A stretch of DNA of 61,919 bases from Eubacterium sp. (GCA_017511535.1 JAFWJS010000051.1:1-61919), one strand, 5' to 3'. Positions 9,601 to 17,528 are shown, counted from the stretch's first letter. A program made the numbers and translations. Notes: generated by a model from the letters alone, not told the origin.

Positions 9601-10013
9601 TGGATATATGGCAGTTCACAGCGGGGCAGATGATGGCAATGGAGCCGGATGTCGCGGCGAACCGCGCGTTCTATACCGGGACACATGATAACCAGACACT
9701 GTACGGCTTCGTTATGGAGCATGCAGAAGAGATCATCGGACATCCTGTCGGGCAGGAGGATGAAAAGGACGAGGTCGAGGCTGCGGCCCGGGAGATAATC
9801 AGTAAGATATATGAAAGTCCGACGCCGCTTGCGATGGTGCAGCTGCAGGATGTGTTCATGCTTGACGACAGCGCCCGGATGAATGTGCCGGGTGTGGCGG
9901 AAGGGAACTGGTCCTGGAGGATACCGGGCGACTCAGTTTGCGACGCTTTCCCAGACGCGGAAGACCGCGCAGCATGGTTCCGGGATCTTGCAAAAAAAAC
10001 AGACCGTCTGTGA
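6621..10013 (+). CDS. GH13 debranching/neopullulanase-type enzyme fused to GH77 4-alpha-glucanotransferase
   Basis: This is a 1130-aa two-enzyme fusion. Residues about 1-145 form a beta-sandwich N-domain like those of cyclomaltodextrinases and neopullulanases. Residues about 150-670 form a GH13 barrel with IVYQIFPDRFA, the nucleophile region GWRLDVADE, the acid/base LIGEVWED and the stabiliser region IGSHDRER. Residues about 680-1130 form a MalQ-type GH77 domain with WQVLPLNPPGLGDSPYDS, the nucleophile region ILRIDHFRG, LLAEDLG and GTHDNQT. All catalytic carboxylates appear intact. The pair would trim branches or linear dextrins and rearrange the maltooligosaccharides left by GlgP. I have seen similar fusions annotated as bifunctional debranching/glucanotransferase proteins. 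It is the last gene of the glg operon and faces the convergent reductase. Confidence 0.9.
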   Translation: MNIYHNSREKQYRTPFGAVRTGEEITLSVDVTGSDAGEAFLQLKEGDEGTYANIRMTEMPAEFCGDAAQEAPAEEVTHRYSVKITAPDTPCLLGYRFRIVLRQDEKVSPVYYCNNQEALGGEGQTISTSGELIPYQITVYRRSEAPEWYKNGIVYQIFPDRFARDDGWKGRCEEANKVVNDRRADIRRVIEEDWDKPAKYVRDDSGRVVEWSFYGGSFKGIKSRLGYLRSLGVTAIYLNPIFEATSNHRYDTADYMRVDPALGTEQDFTDLAKEAKEQGIRLILDGVFSHTGADSVYFDRFGNYPSGSVEKIPGAYGNLDSPYRSWYKFDDSEKCGYRSWWGVDNLPEVNEEDPGYRSYILGSTASDSEGVVPHWLKLGASGWRLDVADELPDSFIKSIRTAVKNTDPDALLIGEVWEDASNKISYGERRQYFAGDELDGTMNYPFRSILLDYINYSISSGKAGDRLMSLAENYPGENFYSALNLIGSHDRERIMTMMAGEQDRRSAGSKVRMLSALQYALPGVPCIYYGDEAGMTGGADPENRSCYPWGHEDEGLRFHYRMLGLIYDEHPVLKSGSFEMLSGSEGLTVNDPDSPATADDVLAFVRKNEAERILVLVNRSYGPAEVRFDGFDGLKCGYAIDLLTSEELPVEDGMLNKVHMDSLSVRLICMLDEPPEKEELGRNAGVICHLTSLGEQPLGKKARNFVDFLADAGFGVWQVLPLNPPGLGDSPYDSASAFAGDTRLINRNEIPDDEDFDEFCSDNAWWLRGYVAYTLIRKMQGGKPWYDWPDEFRLADPEAAFAYVYSEDREEADRLMHDQYLFYEQWTYLKEYANSRGIRIMGDIPMYMAADSADVWANRNEFLLDENGRLKVHAGVPPDYFSKDGQDWGNPLYDWVRMKENGYDWWMKRLRQCAERFDILRIDHFRGLSEYYAIPEGEKPAKGMWQHSAGLDFIRAAKKMLADERTGMKLLAEDLGFLDAGVYDLLKLTGLPGMDIWQFTAGQMMAMEPDVAANRAFYTGTHDNQTLYGFVMEHAEEIIGHPVGQEDEKDEVEAAAREIISKIYESPTPLAMVQLQDVFMLDDSARMNVPGVAEGNWSWRIPGDSVCDAFPDAEDRAAWFRDLAKKTDRL

Positions 10014-10928
10014 TCACCATGGGACGTCCTTAGGCGTGTGAGTCGAGAAACCGGTGATCGGCATGGAATCGATCATCTCCATGTCGTCCTCATCCAGCTC
10101 AAAATCAAATACCCTGGTATTTTCTATTATCCGCTCCTCATGCACAGACTTGGGGAGCGGTATTATTTCATGCTGGATCTCCCAGCGAAGGCATATCTGA
10201 GACGTCGACCTGCCGTATTTCTCAGCGAGTGAAACCAGCAGCGGGTCCTGCAGCACCTTGGCACGGCCGAGCGGGCTCCACGCCTCTACGACTATGCCGC
10301 GTTCCTTACAGTATGCCGGTACGTCGTCCGGGCAGTAGCCGGAGCCGGGGATATCCCCGCCTTCGCAGCCGTTCTGCATATAGCCGGGGTGGTATTCCAG
10401 CTGGTCGACCATAGGCGGGACTTCTGTGTCCATGAGAGGCTCCAGGTGCTCAGGCCAGAAATTCGATACGCCGATCGACCGTACCAGACCGTCCTTGTAC
10501 AGATCAGTAAACGCACGCCACGTGTCGAAGTTGATCTCTTTCCAGTCAGTGTAAGCGTGGTCGTCAGCCGGCCAGTGTATCAGGAGAAGGTCCAGATATT
10601 CCAGGCCCAGATCTGACAGACTCTTTTTGCATGACCGGACTGCGTCGTCGTACGCCTTATCGCTCGTCCACACCTTGCTCGTCACGAACAGATCCTCGCG
10701 GCTGAGTCCGTTTTCCTCCATCCCACGGGCGATGCCGCGTCCCGAGCCATCCTCGTTCTTGTAGAACGAAGCGCAGTCGATGTGGCGCATACCGGCGCCG
10801 ATGGCGGTCCGGACGCTTTCTTCCGCGTCGTTCCCGTCGACAGATTTATATGTTCCGAAGCCGATCCCGGGGATCTTCACCCCGTTCATCAAAGTCATCG
10901 TGTCTGACAGATCTGAGATCATTTCCAT
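10014..10928 (-). CDS. aldo/keto reductase
   Basis: A cytoplasmic NADPH-dependent oxidoreductase of the AKR superfamily, 304 aa. The catalytic tetrad is readable: Asp and Tyr in HIDCASFYKNE, Lys in FVTSKVW and His in LLIHWPADD. The C-terminal region has the usual cofactor-binding segment near IPLPKSVHEERI. An in-frame ATG two codons in (10922) is better spaced from GAGGG, so the protein may be two residues shorter. The substrate cannot be told from sequence. It ends directly against the glg operon in convergent orientation and stands alone otherwise. Confidence 0.92.
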   Translation of the reverse strand: MEMISDLSDTMTLMNGVKIPGIGFGTYKSVDGNDAEESVRTAIGAGMRHIDCASFYKNEDGSGRGIARGMEENGLSREDLFVTSKVWTSDKAYDDAVRSCKKSLSDLGLEYLDLLLIHWPADDHAYTDWKEINFDTWRAFTDLYKDGLVRSIGVSNFWPEHLEPLMDTEVPPMVDQLEYHPGYMQNGCEGGDIPGSGYCPDDVPAYCKERGIVVEAWSPLGRAKVLQDPLLVSLAEKYGRSTSQICLRWEIQHEIIPLPKSVHEERIIENTRVFDFELDEDDMEMIDSMPITGFSTHTPKDVPW

Positions 10929-10984
10929 ACCCTCACTTTCCTGCCTTTATTGTAACATCAAATCAGCGCAGCCGGTCAATGTAA

Positions 10985-11018
10985 ATAAAAAAGCAGCGCG
11001 CTGTTTATGCGCGCTGCC
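10985..11018 (-). terminator. rho-independent terminator of the ABC transporter operon
   Basis: GCAGCGCG (10993-11000) pairs with CGCGCTGC (11010-11017). On the minus strand it is followed by six T's. It lies just after the stop of the permease gene, between it and the reductase gene. Confidence 0.85.
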
Positions 11019-11040
11019 TGTATTTCGTTTTTGCCGGATG

Positions 11041-12858
11041 CTATTCTGAGGTTCCGTCGAACTTCGCCTCCTGTTTGGTGATCTCTTTCAGATATCCTTT
11101 CTTCTCGAGGAACCTGTGGACATGACTGTCTTTCTCTCCAAAGTCAAGGCTGGCGTTGAGACCTTCCATCTCTTCTGTCCATTCCCCGTGCATCTCGTGA
11201 GAAACATTGATCGCTCCGGATTTACTTTCGCTGAAATCACGCTCAGTGTCTCCCGCTTCGTCATCCTTTGCAAGATCTGAATAATACTTGAAGCCGTTTG
11301 TGCCGCTGTCTTTGAGATAAGCCATGAGAAGCGGTCTGATATCTTCGTCGGCGATGTTGACCTCGGCTTTCCCTGTGTATACCGATACAACATCAGCATT
11401 AAGGATCAGCCTGCGGATATAGACTTCGATCTTTGACTGGTATTCATCTCCGGAGCAGAGCTTCTCTGCCGCGTTCCTGACGTCGTCCACACTGCTGTTT
11501 ATATAGTATGAGCGCCTGAGCGTGGTTCCGTTTTTCAAAGTATAATCCACGCTGACGTTTATATAAGAACTTTCTCCGTAAGAACTTGTTTCCTCTCTGT
11601 TATCCAGAACGGCTTTGTGAAGGGCGATCACATCATCGACTGACTGGCTGTCTGACAGTGTGAGCTTACTGTCGAACGGAGCCACCGCGGCGATCTGCAC
11701 CCTTGAGACTTCCGAAGCGTCAGGGACCTTTTCCGTCTGCCCCGTCACATCAAAGCATGTAAGCGCTATGACGACGACCATGACTGCAGCCAGCGCGACG
11801 AGATTGACGGCGCTTCTCAGGTTGAAGATGCGTACTGAACTTTCCGCGATCATCCTGTATACGATGAAAGACGGTATACTGCCGATCAGGCCTCCGATGA
11901 GGAAAGGCGCGACAGGAAGCGGCGTGCTGTCGCCGGCCACGAGCTGTGCGCATATCAGTCCGATGCCTGAAACAGAGCAGAATGAGCAGTATATGACCAG
12001 AAGGTCGCTTACCAGAGGGAATACCGTCGCGCTCTGCTCACGCTCAAGCTTGATCTTCTTGTACAGCAGTCCGGTAAGTACTGTGATCACGATCGTCAGA
12101 GCTATGAATATGACTATCATCCAGTCGAATGTCAGCATGCCCTGTCGATCCGCCATATACCAGATGAACGGGTGAGACTTTGCGGCGAGCTGCATGAAGC
12201 CGGTGTCCTCTGTCCCGAGTATGAACGATTTTGCATATGTATCGATTATCACACATGTCGATGCCGTGATAAAGTTCAGCAGGTAAGCGAGCAGTATATG
12301 TATTATATTCTTACCGGCGATTATCCCCGCCAGGTTGGCTATGGCGAAGGTGAACAGTGATCCGATCGCTGTATCGATGAACCACTTGATGATGTTCACC
12401 GCCGAGAATATCCCGGCAGCCTCAGCCCCGGAATACGGCATGATATGTCCGAATATGAACATGAGTATACCTGTCAGCAGGAACGGCAGCAGAAGCAGGA
12501 TGCTTCCGGTGACCACAGTGCTCCTGAACAGTTTTCCGCGCGTAACAGGGAAAGAATGTATCCCCGCGGCGGACGCGCTGCCGTGAAGGTAGTCGAACAG
12601 CATCCCTGACAGCGATATCGCGTAGAGTACAGCGATGAACGGCACCGGCGAGAACGAGCTCTCCATGACTGAGACGTAATAATCTGATACGGACTCAAAG
12701 TCATTGAAGGTCAGGATCAGCGGGAGCATCGTCACGCTGAAGAGTGCCACGAACGCCACGAACGCGACTATGAGATCGCGGCGGTAAAGCGTTTTCACCC
12801 ACATGTCTGAAAGGCCGGTAAGCGATCCTTTGTTAGAAGACAAGTTTTCTGATTTCAT
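11041..12858 (-). CDS. ABC transporter permease (large, ABC-2-like)
   Basis: A 605-aa integral membrane protein. About six or seven hydrophobic segments lie in the first 290 residues, with further ones at about 295-395 (for example LVALAAVMVVVIALTCF). A soluble domain of about 200 residues closes the protein. The reading frame is open upstream to 12897, but GGAGGTGAAAACG directly precedes the ATG at 12858, so that is the start. It overlaps the end of the ATPase gene by 26 nt, so the two are translationally coupled. Together with the GntR/YtrA-type regulator they form the layout of ytr-like, cell-envelope-stress ABC operons. The cargo is unknown. Confidence 0.82.
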   Translation of the reverse strand: MKSENLSSNKGSLTGLSDMWVKTLYRRDLIVAFVAFVALFSVTMLPLILTFNDFESVSDYYVSVMESSFSPVPFIAVLYAISLSGMLFDYLHGSASAAGIHSFPVTRGKLFRSTVVTGSILLLLPFLLTGILMFIFGHIMPYSGAEAAGIFSAVNIIKWFIDTAIGSLFTFAIANLAGIIAGKNIIHILLAYLLNFITASTCVIIDTYAKSFILGTEDTGFMQLAAKSHPFIWYMADRQGMLTFDWMIVIFIALTIVITVLTGLLYKKIKLEREQSATVFPLVSDLLVIYCSFCSVSGIGLICAQLVAGDSTPLPVAPFLIGGLIGSIPSFIVYRMIAESSVRIFNLRSAVNLVALAAVMVVVIALTCFDVTGQTEKVPDASEVSRVQIAAVAPFDSKLTLSDSQSVDDVIALHKAVLDNREETSSYGESSYINVSVDYTLKNGTTLRRSYYINSSVDDVRNAAEKLCSGDEYQSKIEVYIRRLILNADVVSVYTGKAEVNIADEDIRPLLMAYLKDSGTNGFKYYSDLAKDDEAGDTERDFSESKSGAINVSHEMHGEWTEEMEGLNASLDFGEKDSHVHRFLEKKGYLKEITKQEAKFDGTSE

Positions 12859-13738
12859 CGTTTTCACCTCCCAGCTCATAAATGAATACCTCTTCAAGCG
12901 AAAGAGGAAGTATGTCGAACAGTACCGGTTCGCTTCTGTTTATTATCTGCCGCGCCTCTTCTATGTCATTGTCGATTATCATGAGATCGACTGTTCCGCG
13001 GCTTTCCCTGTGCAGTATATTCAGCCCCTCGTACGGATCAGAGCCTGTGGCAGCGCTGCTTCCGAACGATACCTGTATCTTATGCAGGCTCGTTTTGATC
13101 GTGTCGAGGTCGCGCTCAAGAACCATCTTTCCGTTCGATATTATCCCGATATGGTCGCAGATCTCTTCCATGTCCTTGAGATTGTGCGAAGAGACGAGCA
13201 CGGTCATTCCCCGGTCCGCAACGTCGTCGATCAAAAACTTCCATACGAGTTTTCTTACGATAGGGTCGAGTCCGTCTAGGGGCTCGTCAAGAAGCAGGTA
13301 GTCAGGCATTGCTGACATCACGAGCGTGAACATAGCCTGCTTTTTCATTCCTTTGGAGAAAGTGCTTATCCTTCTCTTTTCATCGAGCTTCAGGATCCTC
13401 GTCATCTCATGGAACCTTTCCGCGTTCCATCTCGGGTATGCTGATCTGTACATGGAGCTCATGTTCCTGAGAGTGTACCCTGAAGGGAAGTAGAGGTCGT
13501 CGTGGATGACCCCGATCCTGGATTTGAGACCTTCGTTCTCCCACACTTCTTCTCCGTCAAAATCTATATCGCCTTTATCCTGGCGCCATACGCCTGCCAG
13601 ATGTCTGATTATCGTTGTCTTGCCGGCGCCGTTTGTACCGACGAGGCCGTAGACTGAGCCGTCAGGAACATTCATATCCAGACCGTCCAGCGCCAGGCGG
13701 CCGTCAAACTTTTTTGACAGTCCTTTTACCTGTATCAT
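12833..13738 (-). CDS. ABC transporter ATP-binding protein
   Basis: The ATPase subunit for the downstream permease, 301 aa. It has Walker A (GTNGAGKTT, residues about 34-42), Walker B with its aspartate-glutamate pair (YLLLDEPLDGLDP) and an H-loop (LVSSHNLKDME). The signature motif is the variant FSKGMKKQ rather than LSGGQ, which is common in ABC-2 exporters of this regulator-linked type. A C-terminal extension of about 80 residues follows. It is the second gene of a three-gene operon, 18 nt after the regulator. Confidence 0.93.
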   Translation of the reverse strand: MIQVKGLSKKFDGRLALDGLDMNVPDGSVYGLVGTNGAGKTTIIRHLAGVWRQDKGDIDFDGEEVWENEGLKSRIGVIHDDLYFPSGYTLRNMSSMYRSAYPRWNAERFHEMTRILKLDEKRRISTFSKGMKKQAMFTLVMSAMPDYLLLDEPLDGLDPIVRKLVWKFLIDDVADRGMTVLVSSHNLKDMEEICDHIGIISNGKMVLERDLDTIKTSLHKIQVSFGSSAATGSDPYEGLNILHRESRGTVDLMIIDNDIEEARQIINRSEPVLFDILPLSLEEVFIYELGGENDEIRKLVF

Positions 13739-13756
13739 ATCTGTCTCTCCTTTCTG

Positions 13757-14152
13757 CTACAGTTTCTTCTTTGCCGAATCAAGCGACTCCATCACGGTCC
13801 CCTGCACCAGGCTGGCTGCATCCTCTGGACTGTAGCCGAGCATCAACAGGCCGCGGAAAGAATCGCCGACGTTATTCAGGAGCGCCTTCACTTTCTCCGG
13901 ATCACGCTTTATCTCCGATTTCCCGCTCACGAACGAGCCCTTGCCGGATACTGTATATATGTATCCTTCCCGCTCCAGCTCTTTATATGCTTTCTGCACG
14001 GTGTTAGGGTTGATCATAAGCTGTTCGGACAGTTCGCGGACCGACGGCACCTTGTCGTTTTCTTTCATTACATTGGTCATGATGAGTTCTTTCAGATTGT
14101 CCATCACCTGCTCATACATGGCCTTGTGACTTCTTTCATCAAGCCGGAACAC
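13757..14152 (-). CDS. GntR-family transcriptional regulator, YtrA subfamily
   Basis: A 131-aa DNA-binding protein with an N-terminal winged helix (PSVRELSEQLMINPNTVQKAYKELEREGYIY, given here as two adjacent motifs: the helix-turn-helix and the recognition helix region, residues about 35-66). It has only a short helical C-terminal tail instead of a ligand domain, the hallmark of the YtrA subfamily. Translation starts at GTG (14150-14152) behind AAGGAGG. It is the first gene of its operon and precedes an ABC transporter, the usual arrangement. A perfect 9-bp inverted repeat inside its own promoter suggests autorepression. Confidence 0.93.
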   Translation of the reverse strand: MFRLDERSHKAMYEQVMDNLKELIMTNVMKENDKVPSVRELSEQLMINPNTVQKAYKELEREGYIYTVSGKGSFVSGKSEIKRDPEKVKALLNNVGDSFRGLLMLGYSPEDAASLVQGTVMESLDSAKKKL

Positions 14153-14188
14153 GAAATTTTCCTCCTTAATACTCTTTTGAACAAAATC

Positions 14189-14212
14189 CTTATTAATACA
14201 CTGCTTAATAAG
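14189..14212. promoter_or_regulatory. second inverted repeat in the GntR operon leader
   Basis: CTTATTAA (14189-14196) mirrors TTAATAAG (14205-14212) across 8 nt. It lies in the transcribed leader, between the promoter and the regulator's start, and could be an auxiliary operator or an RNA hairpin. Confidence 0.35.
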
Positions 14213-14228
14213 AGCTCTTTGCGTGTTA

Positions 14229-14258
14229 AGTGTACTACGGCAAATAGTACACTGTCAA
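14229..14258 (-). promoter_or_regulatory. promoter with embedded operator for the GntR-ABC operon
   Basis: On the minus strand, TTGACA (14253-14258) and TACACT (14229-14234) are separated by 18 nt. The perfect inverted repeat AGTGTACTA / TAGTACACT (14229-14237 and 14245-14253, 7-nt centre) covers the spacer and the -10 box. A bound dimer would block RNA polymerase. This is a direct sequence observation; its use by the adjacent regulator is inferred. Confidence 0.75.
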
Positions 14259-14289
14259 CAGTTCTTTGGAAAAATTCAGATTCAGGGTA

Positions 14290-14328
14290 AAAAAAGCGGA
14301 TGCGTTACTGTTGCGCACCCGCTTTTTT
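14290..14328 (-). terminator. rho-independent terminator after the aquaporin gene
   Basis: A GCGG-TGCG stem pairs with CGCA-CCGC and is flanked by A- and T-runs on both sides, so it could work in both directions. It follows the aquaporin stop by about 30 nt. Confidence 0.8.
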
Positions 14329-14360
14329 GAAAGGGAAAAAGTTAGAAATTGTTATTTGCA

Positions 14361-15344
14361 CTATTCAACTGTCGCGTCGGCGTCAGCTTCTTCTATTATC
14401 GCTGCCTCCGCTTCTGCGACTGATTCCGGGACCGGCTCGATAAGCATGTCTTCTATTGGATCATATCCTGACGTCTGCTTTTCCTCAGCCTTTTCTTCCG
14501 GTCCTTCATCATCAGGATCTTCAGCTTCGTCAGACGCTTCTTCCGCATCTTCTGCCTGGTCTGCTTCTTCTGCCTCAGCTGTATCTTCTTCAGCCTCTTC
14601 GTTTTCTGCTGTAAGCTCTTCCTCAGGCTCGGCCTGCGTCATACCGGGCGCGAGCACGAACGTGAAGAACAGAGACGCAAGGGTGCCGCCGATCAGTGGA
14701 GCTATGATGAATACAGGAAGCTGTTTCAGCGCGTCGCCGCCGGCAAGCAGTGCCGGCCCGAAGCTCCTTGCCGGATTCACAGATGTCCCTGTGAACGGTA
14801 TCCCGAGTATATGTACCAGAGTAAGCGTGAGTCCGATCACAAGTCCGGCCACGCTGCTGTATTCTTCTTTTGATGTGACGCACATGATCACCAGTACGAA
14901 GACGAACGTCAGAATGATCTCGACCGCAAGAGCCGTCGCAGCGTTGATGCCGAGCGCGCTCGAATTGCCGTATCCGTTCTGGCCCAGCGAAACTCTGGTA
15001 TTGATGATGGCGCTCAGCAGAAGCGCTCCCGTAAAGCCGCCTGCGAACTGGGCGACCAGATAGCCGGCAAGATCCTTTGCGTTCATGCGCTTCGCGATGA
15101 ACATGGCGACAGATACCGCCGGGTTGATATGGCACCCCGAAACATTGCCGATAGAGTAAGCCATCGCGACTATTACGAGTCCGAAGCTGACAGCGATCGT
15201 GAGCGTTGTGAACGCGAGAGGAACGCTGAGCCCCTGTATCGTATACAGCGCGTTCGCCGCGACTGCCGAGCCGCATCCGAACAGCACCAGTACAAGTGTG
15301 CCGGTGAATTCCGCGATGTACTTTCTGAAGTCGTTCATTTTCAT
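14361..15344 (-). CDS. aquaporin (AqpZ-type MIP channel) with long acidic C-terminal tail
   Basis: A plasma-membrane water channel of about 327 aa. The first 230 residues show six transmembrane segments and two NPA boxes (HINPAVS and SVNPARSF). The histidine in LVHILGIPF and the loop-E arginine match the water-selective filter of AqpZ rather than a glycerol facilitator. The last roughly 95 residues are rich in Glu, Asp and Ala, with no recognisable fold; ordinary AqpZ stops near 230 aa. The frame is open to 15359, but that ATG overlaps GGAGG, which is ideally placed for the ATG at 15344. It stands alone between terminators and a convergent or unrelated neighbour. Confidence 0.9.
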   Translation of the reverse strand: MKMNDFRKYIAEFTGTLVLVLFGCGSAVAANALYTIQGLSVPLAFTTLTIAVSFGLVIVAMAYSIGNVSGCHINPAVSVAMFIAKRMNAKDLAGYLVAQFAGGFTGALLLSAIINTRVSLGQNGYGNSSALGINAATALAVEIILTFVFVLVIMCVTSKEEYSSVAGLVIGLTLTLVHILGIPFTGTSVNPARSFGPALLAGGDALKQLPVFIIAPLIGGTLASLFFTFVLAPGMTQAEPEEELTAENEEAEEDTAEAEEADQAEDAEEASDEAEDPDDEGPEEKAEEKQTSGYDPIEDMLIEPVPESVAEAEAAIIEEADADATVE

Positions 15345-15376
15345 GTCTGTGACCTCCATGTTATTGTTTAGCAGAT

Positions 15377-16606
15377 CTATGCGTCCTCTTCGGAATCTTC
15401 AGTTTCTTCTTTGATCTTGGTTATATTGACTTTGCCGCCGTTATTGGATGAGATCCAGCCGATCCAGGACTTTCCTCTGTTCAGCTCATACTCTTCCTCG
15501 GTCTTCTCGATCTTGTAGTCCTTTACGGCCTCAGGGTCTTTGCCTTCTTCCTCGGCAGCCTTCTTGTCCGCGGCGAGTTCCGCTTCCGTCTTCGGGACCT
15601 TGTTTTTGATCACCTTGTAGAGGTACAGGGTCTTGTCATTCTCGCCGAGTCTCTTCCACTTGAGCTTCTCCCATGTGCCGTTGCTGATGAACCACGCGTC
15701 GCCGCCCGTGAGCTTGTAGTTGCAGTATGTGACTCCGTGGCCCTGATATATCGCGTTGGTTATGTATTCAGTTTCGCTGGCAAGAACGAGCAGATTGTCA
15801 CGCTCCGTATTGTTCATGAAGCTGTCGGTCCTGTATACGTTCTTTTCCTTGTCATATGTCCAGTGTGTGGAGCCTGAGATCCTGGAGAATTCAACAGTTA
15901 CTTCGCCGCATGTCTTGTCGCTTACCGGACCGTTCTCCTCACGCCATTTCAGCTTGGTGTATGGCTTTGGCTTTATCCTGAAGCCGGCTTCCTTGATAGC
16001 GGCAGGTATGTTTTTGCCGTATGCTCTTCCCGTGTGCTCCAGCGATTTTCCGGTCGACGTATCGCGGCCGAATGCTTCTGACTTGTCAGGGAAATCCATC
16101 GCATTGATATGGTCGGTCTTCAGCCTTCTGAAATATGTGTTGGCTCCGGTGTATCCGCCTTCCGTATGGCTCATGCCCCAGTGGATGAAGTATGAGTCGA
16201 ACATCTTGGAGAATCTGATGTACGGCGGACGCGCGCTTCTGAGCGGTCCGATCACGTCCGGAAGCTTCTTGTAGTCAGCGTAAAGCCAGAGCATCCTGGA
16301 GATGCCGCCTTCGACCTCGCCCTCAAGAATGATGTCCGGGGAATACTTCTCATCGTCCATACCTATCTGCGGTCTCGCGTCCGGATGGTTCTCCACGACG
16401 AATCCGCAGATTCTTCTGTTCAGAGCTTTTTCGTCAAAATCAAAAGAGCCGGTCAGCGGATTCACTATCGGTTCCGGTTCGGGCTCTTCTACTTTCTCAG
16501 CCGGCTTACCCTGTTTCTTCTCAGTCTTCTTGCATCCGACAGCGGATACGCCTAGAACAACGATCAGAAGCATAATAATACCAGCGGTTATTCTTCTGTT
16601 CAGCAT
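15377..16606 (-). CDS. DUF3048 (YerB-like) lipoprotein
   Basis: A 409-aa membrane-anchored lipoprotein. The N-terminus has a hydrophobic signal segment (residues about 8-22) and the lipobox SAVGC, after which a charged Lys/Glu/Pro linker begins. The mature part matches my memory of the two-part DUF3048 family of Bacillota: NRRICGFVVENHPDARPQ near the start, GPLRSARPPY in the middle and YCNYKLTGGDAWFISNGTWE near the end. The function of this family is not established; extracytoplasmic location is clear. The C-terminus is charged (EETEDSEEDA), similar to several other acidic tails in the window. Confidence 0.85.
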   Translation of the reverse strand: MLNRRITAGIIMLLIVVLGVSAVGCKKTEKKQGKPAEKVEEPEPEPIVNPLTGSFDFDEKALNRRICGFVVENHPDARPQIGMDDEKYSPDIILEGEVEGGISRMLWLYADYKKLPDVIGPLRSARPPYIRFSKMFDSYFIHWGMSHTEGGYTGANTYFRRLKTDHINAMDFPDKSEAFGRDTSTGKSLEHTGRAYGKNIPAAIKEAGFRIKPKPYTKLKWREENGPVSDKTCGEVTVEFSRISGSTHWTYDKEKNVYRTDSFMNNTERDNLLVLASETEYITNAIYQGHGVTYCNYKLTGGDAWFISNGTWEKLKWKRLGENDKTLYLYKVIKNKVPKTEAELAADKKAAEEEGKDPEAVKDYKIEKTEEEYELNRGKSWIGWISSNNGGKVNITKIKEETEDSEEDA

Positions 16607-16768
16607 AATACTCTAACCCCCTAAATCTCGAACGGTATATGAAAGCCGGTCCCGCAGATTGCCCCCTGATGCGGAACACGGCACATGCCGTCAATAATCA
16701 ATACCCTAATGAAATATTAACATATTTTCACGTTTCTGCAACATTATCGGCTTTACGAAATCCTTAAT

Positions 16769-16796
16769 TTGTATTAAAATATCAATGTAGTATAGA
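16769..16796 (+). promoter_or_regulatory. promoter of the GNAT acetyltransferase gene
   Basis: TTGTAT (16769-16774), 16 nt, TATAGA (16791-16796), with a ribosome site AGGAG directly following. It is close to the start, implying a short leader. Confidence 0.5.
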
Positions 16797-16812
16797 TTAG
16801 GAGAATTATGGG

Positions 16813-17442
16813 ATGGTCACATATCATCAGGTAACTGAAGATGATTTTGATGAGCTGGCGCTGCTGATCTCCAATCAGTGGGCGACGCCCGAGATAAGGA
16901 ACGATCCGATCGCGATGAAGCACAGCGGTCTGATGTCCCTCTACTATTTTATGGTGCACCATACCTATACGTGCGTTGCCGAGGACGACGGCAGGGTCAT
17001 CGGTCTTCTGATCTGTACCAATCTGGCTGAGAGGCCGATCGACATGAAGTATGTGAAGCTTCTGATCGGAGAGGTCGCTTTCATGATCTGCAATCCTGAG
17101 ACCAGAGACGACGGTCTTGCGTGGGGAGAATACACGCAGGTCGCGCAGGCGCTCGAGGAGAGAGTCGTGAAAGGCATCGACGCGGAGCTTGAGCTCTTCC
17201 TTGTCGCTCCTGAGTATCAGGGACAGGGGATAGGAAAGCGCATGTTCAGGAGCATGATCGAGTTCTATAAGAAAACAGGCACAGATAACTTCTTCCTGCA
17301 CACCGATACCGCCTGTACATACCAGTTCTACGAGAGCATGGGAATGAAGAGGATCGGGGCGCAGAAGTCCGATATCAGGAGCGCTGATATAGACGGAATA
17401 GAGATGTATATATATGCCGCCGATGTCGACGACATAAAATAA
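16813..17442 (+). CDS. GNAT-family N-acetyltransferase
   Basis: A 209-aa acetyl-CoA-dependent acyltransferase of unknown substrate. The acetyl-CoA-binding motif A is clear at PEYQGQGIGKRMFRSM (residues about 136-151), with the following strand and YESMGMKRIG motif B typical of the fold. The N-terminal half (residues 1-110) is longer than in minimal GNATs. It is monocistronic: promoter at 16769 and terminator at 17460. The start at 16813 is preceded by AGGAG at a suitable distance; another ATG five bases upstream is out of frame. Confidence 0.88.
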   Translation: MVTYHQVTEDDFDELALLISNQWATPEIRNDPIAMKHSGLMSLYYFMVHHTYTCVAEDDGRVIGLLICTNLAERPIDMKYVKLLIGEVAFMICNPETRDDGLAWGEYTQVAQALEERVVKGIDAELELFLVAPEYQGQGIGKRMFRSMIEFYKKTGTDNFFLHTDTACTYQFYESMGMKRIGAQKSDIRSADIDGIEMYIYAADVDDIK

Positions 17443-17459
17443 ATAAAAGAATATCTTAT

Positions 17460-17483
17460 GCCGGCCCGCGAGCCGGCTTTTTA
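17460..17483 (+). terminator. rho-independent terminator after the GNAT gene
   Basis: GCCGGC pairs with GCCGGC around a CCGCGA loop and is followed by five T's. Confidence 0.9.
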
Positions 17484-17491
17484 AAATGCTA

Positions 17492-17528
17492 AGGTGGGGA
17501 CGTTTCCCACCTTCGCGAAAATGCGAAG
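17492..17528. repeat. double hairpin upstream of phosphoglucomutase
   Basis: AGGTGGG (17492-17498) pairs with CCCACCT (17506-17512), followed by CTTCGC (17511-17516) with GCGAAG (17523-17528). The GGGGACG wording resembles the hairpin between guaB and guaA (55298-55347), so both may be copies of a small dispersed intergenic element. Confidence 0.4.

Noticed and set aside
8694-9743. A 349-codon minus-strand ORF inside the GH13-GH77 gene
   Set aside because: It is antisense to the GH77 catalytic domain, with a cysteine- and histidine-rich, featureless product.
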